Shown here: piece after piece, positions 1 to 10,800 of the stretch | Position numbering within the stretch: the stretch's first letter is position 1 | Layout of the letters: every line of letters begins with the position of its first letter | NCBI GenBank assembly: GCA_950295325.1 | Contig: OX485804.1 | Coordinates: 49,836,429 to 49,900,428, forward strand | DNA from: Polytrichum commune | Lineage: Eukaryota > Streptophyta > Polytrichopsida > Polytrichales > Polytrichaceae | Direction: 5' to 3' | Length of the DNA: 64,000 bases | The notes under the pieces: generated by a model | Seen by the model: only the letters and a program-made list of their open reading frames with translations | Told to the model about the DNA's origin: nothing | The model's database searches: none | Made by a program: the position numbers and the translations under genes

Positions 1-473
1 ATGAGCAATGCAAAGCATAATTCCCCAGTGGTCTTCGTGAGAGGGTGGTGAGGGTGAATCCCTGCTGCTGCTGTATGCGGTGAGGCAAAGTGGAGAGGAG
101 GCCATGGACAGCGCCCACATTGGCATGGAGGAGGAATTGAGTCATGATGGTGTGTTCACGGCATCAGGCATCTCGCATTGCAGCTCAGGAATGTAATTAC
201 TCAAGTTCACTTCTCAGGCTCTCCCCAAAGAGAGAGAGAGACAGAGAGAGAGGATGCAATGATGTAATGATTTTTATTCCTCGGATGTGAATCTGCCGAG
301 GAAGCTGAGGACCTTGATGCAACAGTATCTACACAACGAGTTCGCAACTTCGCAGCCACTCGTTCTACGGGCTCCGACTCCCCACTTTCACTGAGGGCCG
401 GTTCACATGGACTCCCAAGTCCCCAACATGGAGGCAAAGTCCCAACTTTTGAGCCTCAAGAAACCATTGAAAT
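1..473. other. Left edge, no gene recognised
   Basis: I see no family motif or convincing exon here on either strand. A short GA-rich run lies near 229-253. The stretch from about 360 to 470 carries several copies of words like AAGTCCC, which recur around 1000-1200. A 76-codon minus-strand frame at 207-437 has no recognisable motif and is probably chance. Confidence 0.5.
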
Positions 474-977
474 ATGGTTAATTATCTTGAAGTCGGATCT
501 CGATTCTTTTATGCAAACACATTTGCAGGACTTGTGTTGAGAGTTGGGTCTAGCTTTATGGTTAATTATCTTGAAGTCCGATCTCGATTCTTTTATGCAA
601 ACACATTTGCAGGACTTGTGTTGAGAGTTGGGTCTAGCTTTATGGTTAATTATCTTGAAGTCGGATCTCGATTCTTTTATGCAAACACATTTGCAGGACT
701 TGTGTTGAGAGTTGGGTCTAGCTTTATGGTTAATTATCTTGAAGTCGGATCTCGATTCTTTTATGCAAACACATTTGCAGGACTTGTGTTGAGAGTTGGG
801 TCTAGCTTTATGGTTAATTATCTTGAAGTCGGATCTCGATTCTTTTATGCAAACACATTTGCAGGACTTGTGTTGAGAGTTGGGTCTAGCTTTATGGTTA
901 ATTATCTTGAAGTCGGATCTCGATTCTTTTATACAAACACATTTGCAGGACTTGTGTTGAGAGTTGGGTCTAGCTTT
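474..977. repeat. Six-copy 84-bp tandem repeat
   Basis: Six head-to-tail copies of an 84-bp unit start at 474, 558, 642, 726, 810 and 894. The copies are almost identical: unit 2 has one C for G change and unit 6 one A for G change. Because 84 is a multiple of three and the unit lacks a stop in one frame, the array makes a 28-residue repeated open frame. This is probably an artefact of the period and not a protein. The near-identity points to recent expansion or gene conversion. Confidence 0.97.
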
Positions 978-1008
978 TTGCTCGACCCAACTCTCTCATT
1001 ACAAGTCC
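948..1008. repeat. Hairpin-forming inverted repeat closing the tandem array
   Basis: The last 27 bp of the final array unit (948-974) is followed after a short loop by an imperfect reverse complement (980-1008). The arms carry GAGTTGGGTC against GACCCAACTC, with a few mismatches and a two-base length difference. Such a palindrome at an array edge could promote slippage. That role is inference. Confidence 0.8.
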
Positions 1009-1197
1009 CAAGCCTCACCTCGAACAAGCGGTGCCATGTAGGTATCCATGCCATACTTGGGACTTAGGATTGGGGACTTCTTATGAAGTGGTAAGTTAAG
1101 TCCCAACTTCCATGCTCTCCACGGCTGAGATCGCACGGATTAACCACAAGTGACATGGGACTTAGGACTTGGTACCCCATGTGACCCAGTCCTTAAC

Positions 1198-1975
1198 CCC
1201 TAACTTCCCAAGCCTATGAGAAGGTTTTCTTGAGTGCATTTCACTCATAAACAAGTTTTGAGATTTCTCCGTGGGATCTTGAAACATGGGAGATTAGCTA
1301 TTTCGAGGGGGAAAATGGGCATGAATAATCCCTTGGGATTTTAGATTATAAGAATTGAAGGAAAGGGATGCACAAGAGACACGTCATATTTTATCCCCCA
1401 ACAAAGACCTTTGACCAATCAAAATCATATTGAAAATGAGCAAAATGCTTGCGTGATCCACTAGATATGAAGAACTCATTAAAGGAGCACCTCCACAAAT
1501 ACTCATGCCAGAATGTGCAAACTACAATTGGCTAGCCACCTTCCATTTGGAGTGTGGAAACTATCCCATGTTTCTAATTACATATATACAAAAAAAATCC
1601 TTAAAAATGAGAGTGTCCAAATGTTAAATTGAATGGTCGATGTGAGCACAAAGGCCATTTTTTTTATTTAACATGAATGTCAACAAATATTTCACTTTTT
1701 ACCAAAATGACATTCATTGATGTTCAAGAAAAAATTTACATTGGTGTGCCACCCATTGACTGAAGTCAACACCCTCGCATGAGCTCCCAACAAAACAAAA
1801 ACCATGACCACTTCCCACTTTGACATTGTCTTACATATTCTAATCATCTCCAAATTGCAAGGGGCATGTGTCTATGGGTAGACATGCTTGTCGGCTTGAT
1901 ATTGATAATATTCTGATTGTGGATGAATGAGTCAGGTGGGGTTAATCTAGGGAAAGAAATTGTTCATCAACTCAA
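1198..1975. repeat. Dispersed repeat family 1, copy A
   Basis: About 780 bp here can be aligned by eye, in the same orientation, with 55797-56905. Shared landmarks in order include GAGTGCATTTCACTCA, CTTGAAACATGGGAGAT, GGGATGCACAAGA, TGATCCACTAGAT, CTAGCCACCTT, TCAACACCCTCGCATGAGCT and GTGTCTATGGGTAGA. No coding frame or terminal structure is evident, so the class is unknown. Copy A lacks the MITE found in copy B and keeps the uninterrupted site at 1299-1300. Confidence 0.9.
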
Positions 1976-2017
1976 AAATAGTTGCTTAGGAAGGTAGGGG
2001 TTAAGGGTGGAATTACA

Positions 2018-2147
2018 TTCCCCATGTCCTGTGGGCATCGGGTTGTTGGCATTACGAACGGACACTCTATTCACGCCGGCCCCTAAAAGGGACCGGAGTT
2101 TCTATCTATCTATCTATCTATCTTCTATCTATCTATGGAATTACATT
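2018..2147 (+). mobile_element. Very short 5'-truncated LINE insertion (3' tail only)
   Basis: A 107-bp insert lies between 12-bp direct repeats TGGAATTACATT (2018-2029 and 2136-2147, sharing a base with the tail). It contains a GC-rich stem-loop near 2076-2096 (CCGGCCCC...GGGACCGG) followed by a TCTA microsatellite tail. The stem-loop region matches the 3' end of the longer LINE at 6655-6700. Target duplications plus 5' truncation are the signature of target-primed reverse transcription. Only the 3' untranslated end was inserted. Confidence 0.88.
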
Positions 2148-4188
2148 ACACTTAGGTCCAAGACCTAAGAAACTCCAAAATCAAGTGACCCTATTGGTCG
2201 ATATAGAAAAATGTTGAGCCAAGGTATGGAAGAATGAAGTGGGCGTTAACGTAGCATCACTTTCCGATCAAATCTCGTCCTCAGGGGGAGGGGGGGGGGA
2301 GTCCACTCCCCCTTTTGTTATGTAACCACGTGTGTACAAAGGGTATTTTTATGAGGGCTATTTACCTCCTCATTTAGATTCTAGCGAACCCTTTAAGTAG
2401 AAAAAATCTACTTCACCAAATATTCGGCATCCTATAGGTAACTATAAAAGAAAACCCATACTATTTCAAGTGATGGTAAATTACTTATAAAATTTTGATT
2501 ACACGTTCTGTATGAAGGCAAACTTAGAACTCCAATACGGCATGGTGTAAATTCACGTTGCTATATATTGGTGAAAGAAGAGTGTACACATCATAACTAG
2601 AGCATGTCATGCATCTAAATTAAATGTCAGTTTAGGAATGACATGAGCAAGAACATAATCAATGAATGTGGCACAAAGACAACACACGCAAAGAAAACCA
2701 AGCCAGAAGTTCAATTGCAAAGCTGAAGTGTTAAAAAATAAAAATAAAAATGTATTCCACTAAATTTTCAGCAAACCACAAACATAAATCTCCATAGAGA
2801 ATTTGTGCAATCCCTAGGACAACCATAGAACTATAAACGAAGATGGAAGACTAACACAATAATGCATCCATTTGGAGAAGGAGTGCAACCTTTATCACAA
2901 CAGTTGAGAAGCATTCATGAAGGCAGTGGACGAAGTCGAAGATCAGGCGCCTCAAGCGGGGCCTCAAGTTGAGGAGAGGGTTGAGGAAGCTAATAGAAGA
3001 GTCGAAGAGTTGTTGCTAGAGCTTGAGAATATCACATGGTGCAACCCACATAAGTATCAATGATACTTATGACATGCAACTCCAGAGTGACTTGCGAAAT
3101 GCTAAGAGCAAGAGAAAGAGAAAGAGAAAGTAAAGCTAAGCAAAGAAGGGAATGCGAAGCGTGGAGGCGCAAAGGCTAAAACCCTAATCCTAAACCCCAA
3201 CCAATATTAAGTCTTCATCCATAGTTTGACCCATCCATTAATATTCATTAAATATTTCTTTCATTCTTGTATTATATGTGAACATACTCATTTATTTTTG
3301 TTTTTGTAATCCTCCTTATTTTTTGTCACCCTAATTTCTTTCTACATCAAACCTAAAGTGGGGGTTTTCCTCTTACACTAAATTATATATAATCACATGT
3401 TTTGCAATTTAAGGAGGCTATGGTATATCCAAAGTTTATAGAAAATTTCCTTCCAATGAATAAAAAACACCCTATAGTTGTTCTCAGGTGGTTTCTACTT
3501 TTCGACCGGTGACCCCCTTGAGATCTCGTCAGTCTTAACTCATGAAAATACACTTTTGCTATTTTGAGAAACCAATCCTTAAGCTTGTGTCCAATTTCGA
3601 GTTCAAATCTAAGGTTCATTAAGGGGTGATGTGGACCCCGAGTTTGTTGGACTAGGACCCTTAATTAAACTCATCATTGGGCTTAATTCTACATGCCCCT
3701 TGATGCTTGTATCTTACATTGATTTGTCAAAACTAGGATTTTTCGTAAGGTATGTGGGCATTTTCACTTCCACATATGATTCAGGCCCTTGGATTGGATT
3801 GGGAATTTTCTCATTTCAAATTGACATATCATTGTTAAGCCCCGACCCAAAGTTGTGTTCCTATATCTAAGTTGGGCTAATCAAACAATGTTTTTTGGGC
3901 AGTTGGCAATCTCCTCGGCCTTGTCCCTAACATAAAACATTGAATATACAAAGTTAATGATCTAGGAAGCATTGTCCAAGCATTGTGACGAAATAATCCC
4001 CAGCCCCACAACATGCAACAATGGGTTTGTATACTGTTATGGACGTGGATATGCAAAATTTACGAAAAGCACAAGTTAAAGTGAAGGGTATATTTTGTTG
4101 TTGACATGTCGAATATTATACTTGAAGTTGAAATAATGAATCATCAAATAATTGTAAAATTTTCAAACATATGCAGTGAAGTGTTCCA
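2148..4188. other. Gene-poor AT-rich stretch
   Basis: No supported gene. A 48-codon frame at 2917-3063 (+) is rich in E, V and L with heptad-like spacing. It could be a remnant of a coiled-coil protein such as a retroelement gag, but this is weak. A poly-G run lies near 2286-2300 and GAGAAA repeats near 3110-3130. A segment near 2160-2195 resembles, in reverse complement, duplicated segments at about 20083-20205 and 20371-20510 around the words CCAATARGACC and TTTTGGAGTTTC. Confidence 0.5.
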
Positions 4189-4338
4189 TACATAACATTA
4201 TTTAAATTCATAACAATGTTTTGTGGGACTGACAATATTATGTGGAATATTCCCACATTCGGACTCAATGCAGGGAATATTTCGCATAATACTGTCAATC
4301 CCACAAAACATTGTTATGGATCTGAATAATGTTATGTA
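4189..4338. mobile_element. 150-bp foldback (MITE-like) element
   Basis: Two arms of about 66 bp (4189-4254 and 4273-4338) are reverse complements with few mismatches and are separated by 18 nt. The inner 46 bp differ at about four positions. The ends read TACATAACATTA and TAATGTTATGTA. No coding capacity. It would fold into one long hairpin. Two other inverted repeats in the window (26329-26714 and 26843-26988) share the CATAACATTA end. Confidence 0.9.
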
Positions 4339-4350
4339 AGTACTTGAAAC

Positions 4351-5010
4351 ACACTCCCCAACATCATCCTCGAGCACATTCTTGACTCCTTCCACATCAC
4401 ACACTCCTACTTTTCCTCACCAGTAACATGCCCTACCACGTTGCGACAATTTTCCTCCCCATTCCCCCGGGACAAAGTCTTCGGGTCAATAGGATCAGCA
4501 TTTCAACACAAATGGATAGGGAACGGGTATGCCCACCCACATACAGAGGACGACACCCAACAAACCCTCCATTGGGCAAGACTTGCAGCCAAAAACAACC
4601 CAGACACAATTATAATATTTGTAACATCTGACCCAAATTGGTACCATAACCTCAACCCTCATGATGGCCCATTCCCAGACTCACACGTCATCACACACTT
4701 CAAGGCGGACACCATTATATATGATGAACCCACAATACCACCAGAACTACGAATTGAGCCACAAATAGAAAACCGTGACATACGGATATTGTGTATACAC
4801 CACAAAACCACACCCATTGGTCCAAGAGGATATGCACGACGCATGGGTACTATATGTAATACCTTACAAATACCCACAACATTTAATACAACTGCACCAC
4901 CTACACCAATAAATACCCCAGTAAACCGCAGCAGAAACTGGTCTCAACTCGCATACCCGGCCCCCCCACTCGCCACTCAAAATACCTATACCCCACTACT
5001 CACTAACTAA
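4351..5010 (+). pseudogene. LINE polyprotein segment upstream of RNase H, function unknown
   Basis: An open frame enters from the truncated 5' end and stops at 5010. It encodes about 219 residues with motifs such as PFPRDKVFGSIGSAF, HWARLAAK, TIIIFVTSDPNWY and IRILCIHH. I do not recognise a named domain with confidence. The spacing of an aromatic/Pro-rich block followed by a hydrophobic strand and a D-P-x-W motif recalls the WW/methyltransferase-like PCIF1 family only vaguely, and no NPPF catalytic motif is present. Position suggests a linker domain between the lost reverse transcriptase and RNase H. Confidence 0.7.
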
Positions 5011-5040
5011 GACATATGCCTACCCCTCAAATACCAACCG

Positions 5041-5810
5041 CAATATTGTTACTACACGGACGGGTCATTTATACCACCCAAAGAAATAACCCAAGAGCAT
5101 TGGAAAAGAGAAAAACAAGATACGGAATATACAACCCCTTTAAAAACCTCAAAATTGCATAAAGACTACCAGGGCTCCAAAATATACTACGAGCAGAACT
5201 GATGACCATACACCACACCCTCCGCCTCCTCACTACTACATACCCAAACGAACCAGCACATATCTTCACATATTGTCTCAATGTCTTATACCTCCTTAAC
5301 ACACAAACAAAACACCCAACCCTGCACAACAATCACCCAGACAAGACCATACTTGAGTCCATAATTAAAATGCTGCAATCCCGCACACAACCAACCACAC
5401 TTCATAAAGTCAAAGCCCACACGAACATGAGTGGCAACGAACAAGCAGACAAGTTAGCCAAAATGGGCTGTAAATTAGACCATAGAGATGTCGTAACAAC
5501 ATATGAACACGCACACCCTACACCATACTACCTCCAAAAAGACTGGTGGCACTCAATGCAAGAAACACCAGACAAGGGTCCCATCAGGCACCTTGGCAAA
5601 TACATCCTTAAATACGACAAAAAACATAACCTTGAAATCATAGCCACCCAAACCCACCAGTTACACAAATGGCTCGACAACAAAGATATCGACAAAGCAC
5701 TCTCAAATGATTTTTGGAATAGCCATGTCATCACCGATAAACAAAAAACGTGCCTAGTAAAATTTAGAACCAGACAATATATGGGACATGCTCGGAAACA
5801 ACTTTTCTAA
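5041..5810 (+). pseudogene. Degenerate LINE RNase H domain
   Basis: Pieces in two frames give the RNase H order: YYTDGS near 5050-5067 (first Asp), LRAEL near 5190-5204 (Glu), a FT-x-C strand near 5264-5275, then LHKVKAHT and GNEQADKLAK near 5400-5460. The domain cleaves the RNA of RNA-DNA hybrids during element copying. The third acidic position, normally Asp in an FTD-type motif, reads Tyr (TAT). A frameshift separates the first two motifs from the main frame at 5202-5810. This copy cannot encode an active enzyme. Confidence 0.8.
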
Positions 5811-5854
5811 GTTGGTAGAGACGCATACCCATCCAATACATGACCTATCTAGAA

Positions 5855-6516
5855 CTCTTCGGAAGCAGACACATGGCTACATGTCCTCCTTAAATGCAAA
5901 CAACAACACATCCATGCATTAATAACAAAACGACATAACAAAGCAATGTGGGAAATACGTAAACTCCTCATTTCAAACAAAATATCAAGGCACTACATAC
6001 TTATGAACGCGGGAACATACAATGAACTACCCCAAGGAAAACACAATACCAACATGACTACTACCATGTACATGTGGTACCCAAAGATGCCATTGCAACG
6101 CTAGACTCAAACCAGACATACTATGCGTCCTAGGTCATCCATATAACCACCCACCACCAGAAGCCCCTACACCAGAAATTACTATACAATTTATAGAAAT
6201 TACATATTGGAATGACAGGTTTATTGCTGAAACCAGAGAAAGGAAAACTACAAAATATCAACCACTCATTAACAATATCATAGCAAGAGGATGGAATACC
6301 GCTCCACTCATGGTACTAGCAGCAGGTGCCAAAGCCACAACCCACATCCCCTCAATGAAAGAACTAGAAACAAAGCTTAAACTCCCTCCCCCACAAATCC
6401 GGAACACATTTAAACAAATCAACTTAATCGCCATACAATACGCACACCTAATACTAGTCCATAAAAGGCGAATAGAAAATAGACAACCTATCACAGACAT
6501 ACAAAACCATGTATAA
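5855..6516 (+). pseudogene. LINE restriction-like endonuclease domain, broken
   Basis: After a stop at about 5810 the reading resumes with WLHVLLKC, IHALITKRHNKAMWEI (the RHN signature), a C-x-C...C-x-C cluster near 6069-6093, RLKPDI (the PD motif, about 6104-6121), IEITYWNDRF, and RERKTTKYQPLI (K-x2-KY). This order (knuckle, RHN, PD, T-x2-D, KxxKY) is the hallmark of restriction-like endonucleases that nick the target site in R2, CRE, NeSL and Dualen-type LINEs. The open frame ends at 6516. Frame changes around 6050-6100 show decay. Confidence 0.8.
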
Positions 6517-6721
6517 GTTAGAAAAAAAAACACATATTACTGGTTCACCGGTAAAACCACGTGTCACTAACATAGTGTGTACTCCCTGCAAAGGGTGAAG
6601 TAGTATTACACCCAACGCCATTACTCTGGGGTATGGCCAAGGATGTTCTACGAACATACACTCTAGTCACTCCGGCCCCCTAATGGGGATCGGAGTTCTT
6701 CTTCTTCTAAGTACTTGAAAC

Positions 6722-7808
6722 TAGATTTATGTTTCTTCGAATGTAAGGAAGGGTAAATGAAAGTCCCCAAACACCATCAGTAAGTCCCACATTAGGATTG
6801 CAAAGTTATACGTTTCAGGCCGAAATTTTACATCATTTGAGTTTCACGACTTTGTATGTGTGGTTATGTTGGTTTGAGTTAACACTTATGCTTGTCACGT
6901 CGACATAGTTGTAATTTTTGAATTATCTATACAGTTTTGTAGTTGGGGTCAGACTTCTTTCTCTAGTATTATCAAGTATCATAGCATGTTGACAAAGCTA
7001 TAAGGGAGATGACCCCATCAACTCCATGCAATTACCTATTCTTTGATGCCATAATGTCTTAGTTTAGCATCCAATACATCCTAATCCTCTAGAACTCCAC
7101 CTACTTGTGACATTCATTTGACATGTGTCTTTCACTTACATTAAGTGATTGTTGTGAAAGCCCACCGTTAGATATAATTAATTAATCAAGAGGGTATACT
7201 TTGCACCCACTCACTTTTATTAATAATAATAAGGTATAGTGTGGGCATGTGTTTGTGTGTGAGGGAGATATAAGGTATGAGGGTGTCATTCGGTTACTTT
7301 TCCTAATCATGCACCTACATTTGATTGATATGTGCTTACACGAGGATCAAAGAAGAACATCATCAACACAAATGTGCATAAGAGACTTAACTTCATCTTC
7401 AAGTTTTATAAACTATTCCACATTCAATAGTGAACACAATTGGAAGGACCTAGGTATTCCAACTTATACGGAATCAACAAACATGCACTTTCATGATAAC
7501 CATAACTCAATAAGGGGAGGTTTGATTTTCAATCCCATCTTTGTTTGCTCAATCGTGGGTTTGGTAAAGAAACACAACGTTCATTGTGTAAACCTAATCG
7601 GTAGAAGTTGGAGAACATGAGAAGTGAACGAAATAACATCCACATGTACCTAAACACACGCACAAGAGTTGGAGCAAACATTTGAATGCATGGGGAGAGG
7701 GGTGTTCTTTGATGGACGATGTAAGTTGCAAATTGTAATTAGTTGGAGGGTTGATGTGCATACAAGCAAACCATGTACAACCTCTAGAAATATGAGGTAC
7801 CTATTCGC
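6722..7808. other. Flank between the LINE and the PILS 3' end
   Basis: No gene or repeat with defined ends is seen. The PILS stop codon lies at 7809-7811 on the minus strand, so the upper part (roughly 7400-7808) should hold its 3' untranslated region and polyadenylation site. A 123-codon plus-strand frame at 7249-7620 has no recognisable motif. Confidence 0.45.
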
Positions 7809-10800
7809 TCATATTATGGACAAAAATATCACAATCCATATGGTAAGGAATATGGCCGAGGTGGTGTATGACCAAAACAAAACTACCGCCGCCTCTTTCT
7901 CACCGCTACCATGCAATTGCGCCACCATTCCTACATGACACCAAACATCACCCAAACATGTTACAAACAAATATCCATATGCATGCCATTTTACATCATT
8001 TTATGAGTGTGTTTAATTGTATGTGTCATTCAAGGATATGCGAAGCGTTGTTTTTAAGTTTTTGGTTTGTGTAATGTTTCAAGTTTCGTCACTAAAGCGA
8101 TCGTTTGTGGTGGTTGGGTGGGAGGAAAGGGAATGAATTATTGCAAATGAGCTTACGTCTCATCCATCCAACATAAAAAGTCCTTGAAGTAATATGCATC
8201 CCAGAGGTTGTTATTTGTGGTTTATTTTACACCGGAATTAGCATCAAAGACCCCGAATTAGACTGCACCAATCCATCTAAGATGAATCGGCCACTAACTT
8301 ATAGGGCATCGAGTTTCTATGGTGGACGGGTAAGAGGTACACTTGTATCCAACAATTTCCTTTCCATGTGGGTGTGTGTGAGAGTGAGAGCGAGAGATCC
8401 TTGATATTGTTCACATTACTGGAGGATATTGCTAGCACATCCCAAACATAATTTCTTAAATTGCGATTTATGCACGTGTTTGTATAGTAATGTATTTTGT
8501 ACGCTTTTAGACCACAAAACCTTTCCAAATACCCTCATGGCCACTTCACACTTGGGACTATAGACCCATGAACATTGCATTCTAACATCTCTCATTGGTC
8601 GAAAAGGCCGAGACCATCCAAGTTCCCTTCACACAAAAAAATGAAGGCCTCAGGGTCCAAAGAAATAATCAAGGACGTAAAGTCTACACAGTTCCCTACA
8701 TGATGGGTTATAATAATACTTCACGATCTGCCGAAAGTTGCGTTTGGCCCACCCTCAGGAAGTACGCACGACACAAATTCCAACAGACCATGATACGACC
8801 TTTGGATGAGAATCAAGAGCCTCACTATTCCATGGTCACGGCCCTTAGCTCGTGTGCTCTCAAATCTAAGATATAACACAAAAAACTTGCATGAGAAGAG
8901 GCGTTGCAATGAAGCGAACTCACCAACGTTGATGGCCGTCGGCATACAAAATTGGAGGAGGAGAACAAAGTGGAAGAGCGGATCCGAAGGCACCATATCC
9001 ATGAGCCTCACGCAATGCACGATGAAGCACCCGAGGCATGGGAGGATGACAAGGCGTGTCAAAATGATGCCCGCGATCGACTTTGTCGTCAGGCCACAAT
9101 CGTTTATACCTGCCAAGCTATATTGCATAAGCTTAGTCGTATCCACCTCTTGGTGTGTATAATTAATTACGGTAGAACACCCATGGTGTTATACCATTCT
9201 CAAATCCATCTACATTTGTATAATTGGTATATCTATAATATAGACTCCGCAGTTTCTTTATCATTTGGTCTGCAGTGAGTGGTGAGGTCGTCCTGTCCAG
9301 GCACATTAAGTTATATTGTCTTTACAAGTGCGTCGACACTATGACAAATGGCGGTGTCTTCAATGAGGAGGAGGCTCGGGGGGGGGGGGGGGGGTAGTCA
9401 TTGGTTGGAGTAGCAATATACGTGCGAACTAATGATAGGGTATTTTAAAAACATGGGGGCAAAAAATTATAAATGGACTTAAGAGTAATATAGGGTATCA
9501 AAAATGACATTGGACATCTTTAAAGTACTATAGGGTATGGAATAATAGGTAATTTGGAATTATAAGTAATGCAAGCCATTTTTCTATTAACCCAAAGTAG
9601 AAATTTACATAATGATAGCATGTGAAAAAAAATAAAAAATTGAAAGTAATATCCCCCTATAAAATAGTGGTTGTTCGCACCTATATCCTTAACTTTTTAA
9701 CACACTGCCCGCCCGAGGGGGGAGGTTCTAGAGGAAGGTCACGTCTGATTGCATGTTGTGTATTATACAAAATGATATTATATGATATTATAGAACGCAC
9801 TTTTTGCCCAATGCGATTATACATAATAATATATCCAACACATTCCATTGATATTTGACGATTGAGCAATGAACTAGGAGAACCAGCCGCTTAGTTATAA
9901 ATGAGCCGATTTAGTTTAAGAAATAATTGGTTGAAGTTCAAGACTTCAGGAAAATTACCAATCATTTTAGAGGAATGTATGGAATATGCCTCAAATTGAT
10001 AAAGAGAAATCAAATGGACAGGTTGGACTTGTAAACGCTAGGGTTTTGACCAACTATAACCAAAAATACCAAGTTTTTGGGGAGATAATTTGGATTGTGT
10101 ATGTTAAATTTAGACTGTTTTTTTTGGGTAAACTTACATTCTTTCTCCTTTTGAATACCTAGAACTTTGGTGAGTGTAAGTATAACTTGTTATGTATGCA
10201 TAACATTAGCAAGGAAAGACAACCTTGTGAAGTTATTGTAGTGCTATATTACACCACGGCCAATGCTAGATTTCTTTCTCTTTGGGTTGGACTCCTCACC
10301 AATCTTACCTAGAGTAAAAATGCAATCATTTATATGAGGACGTTGAAAACTCTTTAATTAGTTGATTCAAATACGACATAGCACAAATATTGAGCTAGTC
10401 TAGTTGAGCCCATTTAGTATGGGGAGGGGGTGTTCAAAGACCCTTCTGACTATGTATGGTTGGTGGGCACTATTTGCCTTTATTTATTTTGGCACATCTT
10501 ATGTCCATTCCAACAATCATGATGTATAATAGACATTTGATGTGCTAAGAATGTCATAATGGACAACTTTTAAACTTCCAAAAGGTAAAGTATCACAAGA
10601 GTCTTGATTCAGCCCATAAGTAACTTTCCATTATATATGGAATGCATCACCAAATTTGGATACGCTTGTAGTAATAGAAATATCCTTCATAGTAATATAG
10701 GATATTTTATATTTGAAAACCACAAAATATCAACTTGAAACTGACATCTCCTACAAAACTACATTATAATTGTTTGGATGTGATTTACCAGCTGCAAGAT

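Larger units (their letters stand above)
4337..6721 (+). mobile_element. 5'-truncated non-LTR retrotransposon with 14-bp target duplications
   Basis: The 14-bp direct repeat TAAGTACTTGAAAC occurs at 4337-4350 and 6708-6721 and brackets a 2357-bp insert. The insert is rich in A and C on the plus strand, unlike its surroundings. It holds, in order, a region without a name, an RNase H domain, a Cys/His and RHN segment, and a restriction-like endonuclease core. The 3' end is a GC-rich stem-loop and a short CTT tail. No reverse transcriptase motif is present, so that domain was lost by 5' truncation. RNase H together with a C-terminal restriction-like endonuclease recalls Dualen/RandI-type green-algal elements. 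The clade assignment is inference. Stops and frameshifts show a dead copy. Confidence 0.92.

Noticed and set aside
474-977. CRISPR array
   Set aside because: The repeats are directly adjacent without spacers and the context is eukaryotic.
474-1067. 197-codon open frame with 28-residue repeats
   Set aside because: It exists only because the 84-bp tandem unit is a multiple of three and lacks a stop in this frame. It has no family similarity, and the non-repeated end adds no domain.
2917-3063. Small coiled-coil gene
   Set aside because: Forty-eight codons with no known family, no splice context and no neighbour support. Mentioned only as a possible remnant.
4351-5010. PCIF1-like methyltransferase reading of the LINE segment
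   Set aside because: There is no NPPF catalytic motif and only a vague resemblance from memory. Left as unknown.
8721-9146. 141-codon minus-strand ORF read as one exon
   Set aside because: Only 8924-9109 is PILS coding. A consensus donor lies at 8923 and similarity stops there. The rest is intron.
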